Source of the DNA: Lepisosteus oculatus
Lineage: Eukaryota; Chordata; Actinopteri; Semionotiformes; Lepisosteidae
DNA: 64,000 bases
Assembly: GCF_040954835.1 (NCBI RefSeq)
Contig: NC_090703.1
Location: 14,131,001-14,195,000, forward strand
Reading direction: 5' to 3'
A program made the position numbers and the translations under genes. The notes beneath the pieces are model-generated. The model ran no database searches. It was given only the letters and a program-made list of their open reading frames with translations, and had not been told where the DNA came from. Shown one piece after another: positions 1 to 12,800 of this stretch. Position 1 is the first letter of the stretch; every line of letters begins with the position of its first letter.

Positions 1-801
1 GTTTTTGGACTACAATTAACAGAAGGATAAACCATGGCATTGTTTTTTTGTTCCTTTATTGGTTAAGTTTTTAATTGGAAACAAAATGCTTAAGGCATTC
101 ATGTATTATTTGTTTAACATACAGTCAGGACTCTCAGCCACTGAATTTTTACATAAACCAGATCTAACAAGGCAATCCTGAAGTAGCTCACACTTACAGA
201 ATCTCACCAAGACACTTAGTGATGCAATCTGTGAGGAAAACTTGTGAAGGAAAGCTATTGCTTCAGGTAAACAAATTGCTTCTGGTCTGTTTTTTTTTTT
301 TAAGTGTTATTATACTACTTCAGGAGATAGGTTACTTGGTGTAACCCCCTTGTAAACCTGTCAAAACACATCACACCCCCTAGATACCTCTGGCAGTTTG
401 TGAATGACCAGAGAATCCCTGCATCATTGCGAGAGTGTTGATTGTAATTCCACATGTTGGCAACCCAAAGAGAGAGAAACATTTTCTCCATTCTATGTCA
501 GTTGAACTGATGATGACATTGGTGTATTTACTAGGAACCTTAAGTTCAAAATGAACGTTCCTCTCTTTTGGCACCAACCAATCACCATTATACAGTATAA
601 TCCTTTACATTTTATTTCTACTTACTGAAATTATTTAATATCTGTTAAAAAACATTTTTTAGACAATGTGTGGAGGCTATAAATAGGACTCACCAAGTAA
701 TTAACTTCAACAGTTCACAGAATAACACCACAGACTATTAACAATAAGTCTGTATTTGCAATCAATTTGCAAAACGTGTATTAAATAAAGTGCTTTCTTA
801 C
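1..801. other. AQR intron (partial), no further exon seen
   Basis: No stretch encoding the Walker A motif or other AQR sequence is visible on the minus strand. The DNA is AT-rich without a repeat I can name. Confidence 0.6.
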
Positions 802-871
802 CATAGTTAAGCCTGGCTGCATGCCTGCACGTATGGCTTCAATTTGTGTAGGTGTAAATTGAATCATATTA
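802..871 (-). CDS. AQR: AQR coding exon 22, last in window
   Basis: This exon encodes residues 796-819, ending [14 protein letters not shown], the Q-motif-like lead-in to RecA1. In human AQR the next residues are the Walker A loop (Lys829). Here that exon lies beyond the left edge. Confidence 0.93.
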
Positions 872-3800
872 CTGTTGAAAAATAAATGGTAATTAATTAA
901 AAAACAAAATATATTTTTGAAATAAAAATGATAAACAATGCAATTAAGTGGTGTTCAAATGAATTTCTGTCGCTAATACACTTAAATTTACAAAACACAG
1001 CACGGTAAAGTTAAGGATGAGAAAGAAACTTTTTTTAACATGAATCTTACAATTTATATTTAAATGATCTTACAGGATTTGTTCAAATTTAACACAATTA
1101 AGCTTCTATCATACCATACTATGAAAAAATGACAAAGTATGATGTAATTTTCCATATCGCAAAAATGCAAAATAAGATTAAATAACACCAGATTTAACTG
1201 GAGGATCAAAGGATTTCTTTGCTATTTTTAATTCAAATAAGTAACAATATATAACGTTACAATATGAAGTCATATTAATCATGCAATGGGAAACCTAGTA
1301 TGTAAAAAACCTTGGAATGTTAATGGATCTTTTAAAAGAGTAAGATTTCATTCTCCTAGTGTGAAGTGTAAACACTTTCAACAGTTAACGTGAGACTTAA
1401 TAATAATATTGAAGGTTTCCATCCAGTGATGTGCATTCCTGAGAAAACAGCACTCGTAGTGAGTAGATGGCTATTCCAAATAAGGACATGAAAGGGTGAA
1501 ATATAACACGATCTTTATGCACCTATAACAACACCAAAGAGGATTCTGATTTATTTTAAGGATGAAATTATAGAATATAGAAAAAGTTTTAGCTTTCAAT
1601 ATCTAAAATGTCTGAGCACTCAGGTTGTAAAAAAACACTGAAAGAACTACAAAAGAACACTACAAGACTTGCACCTATGTATTAGCCAAGTAAAAGAACG
1701 AAAAACATTTATGATACCTACCGTTTGGGCTGGTTGTAAGGATACGGCCCCCTGTTTAGAATGACATGGGGTTCGACAACTAAATGGTAGTCTTCCTCCT
1801 TCCTCTCCTCTTTCTCGTCTGCCTTTCGTTTCTTACCTTTAGGAGAGCTGACGGGGAACTTAATTCTACAACGAACATATTGTCAATGTTAATTCAAAAC
1901 AGAACAATGTAGAATTTGGTAAGCTTGCATGCTTAGAGGGACTGCAGTTTCATTTATATAACATAAAATGAGGATTCACAGAGCTATATCTACACAATTG
2001 TGTCAAACAGAAGAAAGTATACAAAGTGATGCTAAAGCACAAAGGAAATGCAAAGCTCAGGCCTAACGGGTAAAATTATTTTAAACATAGATAAAATCAC
2101 TGAAAATGTGAATAGAAACATTGTACATTCATTAGACAACGAGATACTGCCATTGGTTTTAACACAAAGAAACAGCCCTCTAGGTTAATTAGACTAGAAA
2201 AAATTTAAAATCTAATTCCTTAAACATACATATTTGAAATTGCCTTCCAAGAGCAAGCAGTGATTATCACCTGAAGGGGGGTTTCTGAAGGGATGGATCC
2301 TCTTCAGTGACTTTGATTGTGTATCCTGGGAAGGAGGCCCGCAGGTGATCAATGGACAGAAAGGTATCATTGAAGTCCAGTGTGGCGATCTGATTGGGCA
2401 TTTTCGAGTAATGAGCACTGCCTGGGTCTCCATATCCCAGAATGATGTCATGTAGCCAGTCAGGTACCACGCAGTCTGTGTTCATCAAATTCCTGATGGT
2501 CTCTAGGACTGCCTGTAAAAAGAAGGAAACCGGTTTTGAAAACTTGCCAGAAAGTCACAGCCTTGTTAGTTAGGCGTCATTTGGACAAATACTTTTTTGT
2601 GCATAACCAATTTGCATAAGGGCTTTCACAAGTGAATAATGACCCAATGTTGGCATAAAATGAATAACTGCAACATATGAAGTAACAATAATATAATAAT
2701 AAACTTTATTTTATATACTACCTTTAAAGGTGGCTTCTCAAAGCACTTTGTTTAATGTGGATTTAGAAATCCCAGTGAGCAGAGCGTTAAAGTAGCCAAT
2801 TTGGGAGAAGACAAATATGTTTATCAGCTTTTCAGCAACAGATGGCGATAACATAGGACGTAATCTGGCAATATTTCTGAGGTGAAAGAATGATGTTTTG
2901 ACAATATGTTCAACAAGTGGGTCGAATGTCAACCCTTAATCAAATATCACCCCCAAGTTTTTCAATTTAGACTGAAATGTAAGGACAGTAGGGTTACAGC
3001 ACTGGCTTTACAAAGTTGATGAGGGATAGTTGAGACAACGAGATCTTAAAAGCTGACCAAGTAGAATCATATAAATGCAGAAAAGTAGGGGGCCCAAGTA
3101 TTGAGCCCTGAGGTACACCAGACTTAACAAGTCCAATTTCTGATCTAACCATTTAAGAGCAGTGTCAGAAACTCTAAACACAGTCTCAATACAAGAAAGC
3201 AAGATATCATGGTTAACTGTCAAAAGCCAGATTGGAGGGGTTCTAGAATTTTTGCAAGAAAGCGTTTGGCTTTTTTGGCAAGGGGGTAATGGCAGCAGTT
3301 TTGAGGACAGTTGGTACAACATCAGTGCTCAAGGATTCATTTATTATATTGAGGACAATGGAGCAGAAAGAAGTGAAACAGATTCCATTCCCATCACTTT
3401 ATTTCAATTCTAATAGGCAGATGGTGGATTTCATATGCAAAACCAGTTTACTGATGGATGCAGAGTCAAGAAGAGAGAAGCTGGAGAGAAGGGAACCAGT
3501 AAAGTTGGTAAAGCAGGGAGGAGATGTGGAAGTGACGTGTTCTGGAGAGAATGTGATGCTGGAAGTTGTTGATCTTGGAGTGAAAGAAATCTAAAAGTGT
3601 TGCAAAGTTGTGTTGAGGCAGGTAATGTAGTGGGGCAGCTTGGCTTTAACAGTCTGTTGATGGTGGAGATAAGGTCTATAGGGCTATATTGGTTATTTTC
3701 AATGATGTAAGAGAAGTAGGTGGATCTAGCAGACTCCTTGTATCCTTATATTGAGACAAGTAATCTTTCCAAGCCTTCACTGATCGCAAATAGGCAGCGT

Positions 3801-6800
3801 ACCAGGGGACAAAGTGAGGAAAAGAGATGGTTCACATTTTCCGAGGAGCAAATGTGTCCAGGGTAGATAAAAGGGCGCTTATAAGGAAATGTATGTTGTC
3901 CTCTAGACTAGAGGAGCAGAGATAGAGAAACAAGTTAAGGAGGATAGAACAGAATTAAACCTAGGCTGATCAACTGATAGCCAGTTGTGAAAACTTACGG
4001 AGCAGCAGGGGGAATAGAAACAGGTCATTCCAGATTGAAGAGAATAGCTAAGTGATTAGAGAGGCCTAGTTCTGCAGAAAGTTTAGACACTTGCATACGT
4101 TATAATAAATTCAATTGGTGCACCAGTACCCAAAACAAATGCATTATAAATTATACAAAAAAAATCACAGTGATAGTCTTGTGTTACAAAGCCAGTCCCT
4201 TATCATAATTTTAAAGTTGCAATCACAAAAACGATACCTAAGAAGTTCAAAGTTAATTGGCCAAATTGGTTTTGTACCAGACCGGTTTTTCTTGTCATCA
4301 ACAAGAAAACAAAATGGTGGATATGGAGGCCACATGGTTTACACAAGAATCCAATTTTGCCATTTTGTAATTGCACTGTGACTACAAATGAAATCCACCT
4401 ACTTTGGCATTCCTTGGCAACACAGTTTTGAAAAAGAGCAGCGAGTGGTACTAGAGAATTTCGCCAGCAAACTTTTCCCAAAACAGCAGTGGTTTTAATT
4501 TAGCTAAAAATGCACTCAAGCAGCTATTGTGGATTATGGAGGAATCCCCTGTGAACAGTATTGTCGCTGGAATGTTGCCTATACATTTTTGAGTTAAATG
4601 AATAGGACTAATAAAGCACAGTGCAAAAAGTTACATACTGCAATACCTTCGTATAAGGCACTACAGCATCAATGGATAACGGGTCTTACAAACATATAGA
4701 CTTTTACACCTGGGAGAAATATAGAACATCATGAAGGAGATGCTAAGAAAGAAATCTTCAGTGAAAGGACTTGCTGTCTGATTTAATGAAGATCAATTCT
4801 TTTCCAAGTTATATTTAGGTTACACATGGATGGCATTTGAGATCTAGCCTTTGTCTCTTGTTGCCACAGCAGTTTGTTTGCCCTAGAGTGCTCTACAGTG
4901 GCTGCTAAATGAAAGCTGCTCTGTCTGTCAGTAAGGTCATACAGGGCTGTGGAATAAGATATACAATGTGTAGATCTGATGACCAAATAAAACCTTTCAC
5001 TCTTCCGTCATTATTAAAACAAACAGTATTTCTAGACATTTGATTTTAAAAGCAAAAGCTTCTGAAAAAATAATTACAGATCCTTCTGATTATAAGAATC
5101 TGATTTAAGCATCTTCAGGGCATCAGCAATGTTCAAATATGTTACATTTTCAAACTGTAACTTCTGGATCCAACAATGTTTAGCATGTGATGCTTCATCT
5201 GAAGTGCAAACACAAACAGAATACAAATTTTACTTATTGGTAAAGGTAATACCTGCTTTTCCAGCATTTATTTAAAAAAATATCTTTAAAATATTTGAAA
5301 TAAGATTTCTTTGCACGTCTTAAAATATTTAAATCACATGTTTTTGGTTTTAATCTCTTTCAAAGGCACAACTGCTCAAAGGTTAATATTGTCACTGAGG
5401 AAAGGTGCTGCTGTTTAAAGGAAGCTATCAAGCTGTATACAGGTTCAAAGTGAAATCTGATAGCTCGTCATACAAGGAGGCCTCAGAAATTCTCTATGTA
5501 AGCCATCATAAGGTCACCACCCTGCAGTCCTCCAAGCTCTGGCTCAGATCACCAGCAGCAACATAGAGCTTTAAACATACGTAACACCAAGAACAATATT
5601 AGAGAGAGCTATTAGTAAGTCAGAACGATTGATCAGTGAAGATCAGACAGCAGAGCTGAACACACTGGAACATCTCCTCAGAAACATACAGCCTTTCCAA
5701 CTGACCTTGAAGTTGTTCTCTTTGGGCTTCCTCCTCATGATGATATTGAAGGTTTCATAGACGTCTTCTGTCCCATTTTGGATCGTGTTTGTCATGTCTT
5801 GCTGATACTGGTTTGGATCGAGCCAGACCCTGAATGTTCTGGTATCTCCTTTCAGCTTAGGTTTAGGCTCAGGACCTGAACAAAAAAAGACCGTAAGCCA
5901 CATAATTTGTTGCTTTTTATTTTCCTAGAATATGAAAATATTTTGAAACCTGATAGAAATGTATCAGCATTTTACCAAAAATGCAGCACTTTTTTCAATT
6001 TGTAGACCGATTTCTTCCTAAGAGTCTGAGTGAAGTGTATGTAGGTGTAAATGTAACAGTTTTGTTTTTAAAAATACTCAAATTTTTCCATTCAGATTCA
6101 GAGTTTTCTTAGTGAAACTAATAGTTAAATAAGAATTTACAGGAACATTTACAACACTATAGAAATCTTCTTAATGAATGCAAACTTTTTTGAAAAACTT
6201 ATCAGTTTATGCTATGATTGATTTTTGCAAATTTAAGGTGATATAGGGACTATTAGAATTTTCAACTGCATGTTAAAGGACACATACATTAAATAGCATT
6301 TAAAAAGCAAGGTTAGTTGGCTATACATGTTTAGATAATTTTAAAGATAGGCTAGTTATGAGCTTTTTAAATTATATTAACTTTTCCATTTTCTTAAAAG
6401 AATATAAAGCAAAATATAGTATTTCAATGCCACACTAATTAAAGCGGATCTGAAATGAGATACAACTTAAGCGATCAAGCAGACTCCACAAAAAGATTGG
6501 AGGAAATCCCAAATGGTCTTTCTGCATATCTTTGCTTATTCTCATCAGAATCCTCCTGCTCTAAATCTGGCTAAGAGAAACCACCACTCACAAACACAGA
6601 CTGCAATCTATTAATAATAACACAGATAACTTCCAGCAGCAAAGGTCTTGAACTTGGCACCTTGTCATTGCATGTCAAACAGAAAAGATGCATACACTTC
6701 TACAAAAAGATGTTTAGAGGCCTGGAAAATGTCAAGGAACAAAATGTAAACAAAACGTGATAGGGCTTGAGATTTTCCTTGAAATTGATCACTGAGAATT

Positions 6801-9800
6801 GCCGGACAGCTCCTGATGTAGAGACAAGGTCACAGTCACAGACGACGACAAAGCCATGAAGAAGGTATCATGTAACAGTTTTGACTGTCCTTCCTCTTGT
6901 CAATGTCGTCCAAGAAACCAGTAACTGAAATCTTAAACAGCCAACACGTTTCTAATCATACACGCAATGTAACGTTAGGTTTGGTTTTCCAGAATAGGAA
7001 GACCTAAAGACCTTCATGTAGAGGTTTCTAGATGGGACTGAAAATGGTCAAGAGAGGGTCTGAAAATAATATGAAAACTAAGACTACAAAGTAATGATTT
7101 ATGAAGTAGTTATTATTTGCAGATAAAAAAATCATATACAAAACAGTAATTAATATTCTTTGAGTCACAAAATGAGGTCGGATAGACCAAATATCAAAAG
7201 ATACATGCTCAATTTGTGCTGAGCATAGCTTGCAGTGAGCTCTCCTGTAATTTGCTGACACTAAGATACTGAGCATCAGAAGAAACATATCACTATGTTT
7301 ATACATGCATGTTTTGGAATAAAGTACATTTTTTGGATATTAATTAAATGTTTTTGGATCATTCATGGCAGACTGTAATACATTTTACTCCAGCAGTTAC
7401 AAGATAATTAAGTAATTTAATGAACTGAACACTAAATTGGTGAAAACCACAAAGAAGAAACAGCAATACACTCTGCTTATAAAGAAAGCTGTGGCTTTGT
7501 GCCATTGTTATGTTGGAGGCTGGACTAATTCAGTGTACTGTCAATTGCAGTCTGAGTTTCTCACACCCAGCATTTTTTAACTTGGCAAGGGTTTATGGCC
7601 AAAAACGCATTCCATCAATAACAGGCCACACCCGGAGACCACAATTCACAAAACGGTAACAAGACTGATGGGGAGTGTCAAATCTCACTTGTAATGATTG
7701 AAAGCGATTCAAAATGATTGAATCGAGCAACTTGACTACACAGCATGTATGCTGATTAAGTCCTGGGACCTAACTTGGTGCTTTTCCTAAAGCTCATCCA
7801 GATGCAACAACATTCACAGGACAATGCCTGCAGCTCACAAAACCGAATCCCTCTTCAGATGTAAACATAAATACCCACATCAACTGATGTCATAAATACC
7901 CACATCAATAGACTGTAAAAATGAAGAAACACAGCTAACATTAAGTAATGTTTTCCCCGTTTTGTTTCGCGTCCTTTTATTTTCTCAGTGCACAGTTAGA
8001 ATCTAGTAAAAATTCCATCAGTACCTTCTTCGATGACTCTTCCCTTCTCATCCAGCATGCCCTGGATCTCACAGCCCCGGACATACACCAGGCCTGTCTG
8101 ATCCACAAAAGGCTGACGGCGGTCAAAACGGGTCCCGTAAGGTTTGGTTGGTCGAACGGTGACCAGGAAGCAAACATCATGCTTACGCAGTCCTGTAATG
8201 CACAGATTGCGTCACGGGAGCAAAACATGAAACAGTATAATATGTATTCATTAGTATAAAGACAAAAAACAACCCCAGGAATAAGAAAGCCAAAGCACAG
8301 AGGTATGCAGAGAAAGAATTCCTTCCTACGCAACAGACTCGGATCTTACTCCAGCCAGAGAGCCCACTTTTAGATAAGCAATGGTATCATGCTAGAAACA
8401 TTTGGTGACCGAAAATACTCACCTTCCCATTCATTCTTTATCTGATCCCGAACGTTCAGATTGATTGTGACATCGGCACGGACTCTAGCCGGCCAGTTCT
8501 CTCCAATATTAGGTTTGGCCACTTCAACGATGGAAAACGCAAGGATCGTTTGTGCCATTCTCGCCCAGCCACCAAACACAACCCCTCCATATTCTGATTG
8601 CCTGTGAACATTGAATGATGTTGAGAAATATATCACCTTGATGTCAAATCATGTTGATCTCTGCTGTTTAAGAATGACCTGTACTTTCCTAATGAAAAGC
8701 TATTATAATCTTCTGCTTTTGTACATTCTTCCAAATACCTGCAATTGCCAGATTGTTCAGAATCCGTATAAAACAAGCTAAACGAATTAAAGTAAGCATC
8801 ACCATCAGCACCAAAAATTCAGCTGTTATTTCAACCCACATTTTTAAACATTTTCAAAATGTTATACGAGTTGTAATATGGAAATATGAAGGTGTCTTTT
8901 GTTGTCAAGTGAGTGAAGACATTTTTTCTGCCTATTCATGCTTCCCTTGCAAACCGGACAGATTCTATTCCCCCAGAACACTGCAACTGGCAAAACTGTA
9001 TTTTGAAAATATGTACTTATGTACTTGAAAATATGGGAAATAGGCTTTAAAAATGACACGTACTATAATGAGGACTATAATTCGGCACATACATGTAATT
9101 AAAACAATTAACAGTAATATGTAATAGTAATGACCTTCAATCCTTAGACTTAATAATAGCAAAAGAACTGAATATACTGAAATCACGTGCACATGCCAAT
9201 GTGAAAAATATGCAACTGAACTGAGTTGGAATTTGTATGAGCAAACTCTGCAGTTGTCAAGTGAAAAATGTAGGACAAATAAGAAATAAATAAGAAATTT
9301 GCAATAAGAAATAAAGACTAAAAGATAAAATATTAAAAGGCATACAATAAGAAATTAAAATGTGGGGTTCACACAAGTGGTATGCAGGTATGTGTGCATA
9401 GATAGGCATTAGAAACTGAAACACAGTTCCACACTACCAGCTGCAGAAGCAGGCCAAAACATACCAATTAAAATGAAAGATGGAATAATTGTGATGACTG
9501 AGTGAGACAGAAGCAGAAGAAATGAACTAAACTAGAACTAAAACCATATACCCATGTAGCAGCATAGTGCTTTTAGAAAACAGAATATAAAGTATGTAAG
9601 TAAAGATTAGATGTACAAGACAAGGGCAGTTCAATCCTCAGTGTCTTTTACATGTACAAAAGTCTAAACCTGTGCAGTCCAAGTTATGCTTTCGGTTACT
9701 ATTTGTTTAAGTGATTTCTACCACTAGGTGGACTCAGAGTTACTAATGTGGAGGTTAAGAATCTCCCAATATTCACAAAATCCACACTTGGAAAATCTTG

Positions 9801-12800
9801 TTTCTCAGATTCCTAATGAAACTGACCATGGCTTCATTCGACTGACCACATCCTCTATGTCTTGTCTAATCTCATAAGTGGACTCCAAGCGGAACAAATT
9901 AAAGTTCCTCAGAAGGTAATCATGCAGAGTGAGGAACTGCAAGTTCAGTTTTGGTAGAGCCAGACATCCTGAAACAAAGCATAAATAAATATTAACTCAT
10001 ACAAATGAACTCAGTGAATTACATTCTCACAGTAACCTTAACCAATTTAATCCTGCACATAAATGATACTTATATTTATTTTAATGTTTGCCCTTTCAAT
10101 AGTGATCTACTGTTATTATACATTTTAAACACACATACATTTCAATCGACCAACATTTTTCGCTAGTCATATTCTAACAAGACTCATCTATGTAATATCC
10201 CATAACTGCTCACAGTAAGAAAATTGTAACTGAGTGTCCTTCACAATTACATTCACTGTTACGCGACAGAAGTGAATAGAGTCTTGTATTCAATTCTCAA
10301 ATGCATTTGAAGAGAACCCCAAGAAATTATTGCTGGATGGTCTAAATTGCCCTCCTTGTAACCTTTCTTTCTTAAATTCTTAAATTTGGATGGGTCCAAA
10401 CCTTCGCCAGAGTAGTACTCTGTGGGGACAATGTTCTCGTCCCAGATGATCCTCTCTGTGGGATAAAGAGGCATCTGGTTAAGTTGCTCTATCTGAGAGA
10501 TTCTTCGTTCGTGACGGGACACCTGCCAAACAAACATGAAAAAAACAATTACCCCATAAGCTTTAAACTTAAAACAAGTTGACCAGAAATATCTTCCTTG
10601 TTTGTTGGAAACACTTTGACAGCAATTACAGCTGCAAGTTTTTTGGGGGGTAAGTCTCTGCCTACTTTGCACACCAGCTTGGTGTAGTTTTTGCTCCTTT
10701 TTGGCACATTTACTCAAGTTCTCCCACGTTGTTAGGGGATCTCTAATGGCCAACCAGCAGTCATCATGTTCTTCCACAGATTCTCAATAGGGCCCCAATC
10801 AGGACTCTCTAGGGCTACTCAAGGACATTTGATTTCTTATTTTTGAACCACTCCAGTGTAACTTTAGCTTTGTACTTTAGTTTACTGTATGCTGAAAGGT
10901 GAATTTTTGTTCCAGATTTAGGTCCAAGTTAGTTTTTTCTACTAAGATGTGCCAGTACCTTGCTCCATCGATTTTCCCATCAGTCTTGACAAGTTTCCCA
11001 GTCCACGCAGACGATAACCTGAGCTATAACAACGATGTCACCACCATGCTTGACAGAAGGGTTGCACTATGTTGGGTTTGCACGAGATATAAAGCTTTGC
11101 ATTTAGATAATAAAGATCCAATCTTATGCTGTCTGACAAAAAAATCTTTTGCCATGTTTGCTATATCACTCAGGTGCTTTGTTGCAAACTCCATGTGGGA
11201 TTTTAGATAGTATTTTCAGTTTCCTAAAGCCCCCTATTGAGAGTGATCAGGATATTGTTGACACTAGTGACGTTTTCTCCCATCTTTTGATCTATTCTTT
11301 TAAACTCATTGCTGTCCTCATAGTTGCATCTCTAATCAGTTTTCTCCTTTCCGGTTGCTCAGTTTGGACTATATCTGACGGTATCTGGGTGCCTTCTTAA
11401 TTCTTAGGTGATACCTTCTTTACAATTTATTTTCTTCAGATTAATTATTTAGTTACTTCTTTTTGCGTTTGCTATGAATGTGTGAAGTAGGTTATTTTCA
11501 GTGTGTAACAAATATTAATTGCTACTTCAAAGTGTTATTTTTAAAGCATTTAAAGCAACAAAATGTGAAAGCTGTACAAGGGTCTTAATACTTTTTGCAT
11601 GGCAGTGTAGGTTATTCCTGTTATTACTATTGCATCTGCGTCAGTTAGGAACTCTATTACTGCATGGAAAAGTCACCTAAAAGCTTGCTGAAACCTCTGA
11701 AAGTAGAAGTGCCCTGAGGCACTTTGTATACTTCGTGAACTACTATATACAAGGTAAACTAGCACTGACAGATGCTAGGGGATGTGGCACATAGCATGAA
11801 ATGACCCAAATACAAGGACATGCTGATAGCAAGAGCTTTAATTTTACTGAACCTTTTAGGGTCACACCAATAAGTGTTGATAGACAAACTGGGTCGAGTC
11901 ATATCCCAGAATGAGATGGGAGGAGAAAATGTTTAATGCTACTGCAATCAAAATCTAAATATGGAAGCTAGCTCTCAGAACAGTTCAGATATGGAATGTA
12001 CTGCCTGCAGATTGATCCATTACTTTTGCTGGAATTTCTCTCAGCATTCACCATGAGATTAGAGATATTTCATTTACAGCGATTTTCATTTAGATTTCCT
12101 TAATCACAAAATTAATCCCCTCCACAATCCTGTTTCTAACCCAAGCACAGCTTTGCAAATAAGCACAATGGGATTTACACATCAACTGTCTTGAGCTTTG
12201 ACTGATGAATAAATCAAGAGGAATGGATCAGCTCTCAGGGCACAGACACCCAGTTTTAATGATGCCATGTATTAACCTCCTACGCTGCCTGTCTCATCAT
12301 CGGTCAAGTTGGCTCAAACAAAACCAGGGGATAATTACGGTGTGATGCAGATAAACAGTTTGAAAAAGCCCAAGTATGTAATTAAACATGATTAAATGGG
12401 TCTGCATTTTAATTTGGACACAAACAATGATGAGCTTCTAATAATTCTGTGCAAGGTCTGTTAAAAACATTGAGAAAATGTTTGCAGACTAACACAAACC
12501 CTCCAATTATTGATAAATGTATATATGCTCGAATATCTAAGCAGAGACATGGAAACAAATGTTTTTACCCTCCCTTTCACTGTTCTAAAAATGCACTGCT
12601 CACAGCATGTTTTTAATTTCATGCATTAAATGAACAATCACAAAATAAAGGTCAAGTGATATTCACAATGTATATATATCCACATATGATGTTAGAAACA
12701 TATAAAGGAAAAGAACATTCAGTTAATCACTTATGTTGGTATACCGTTACAGGTAATTTTTTTCCCCCAACACACATTTAATTTAAACCACCTACCAGCA

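Noticed and set aside
4203..4481. 92-codon minus-strand frame
   Set aside because: No recognisable motif and low-complexity context. It is likely chance or an old repeat.
10523..10777. Open frame continuing upstream of AQR exon 15
   Set aside because: The frame runs through the acceptor at 10523 into intron and the Tc1 remnant. Only 10402-10522 matches AQR.
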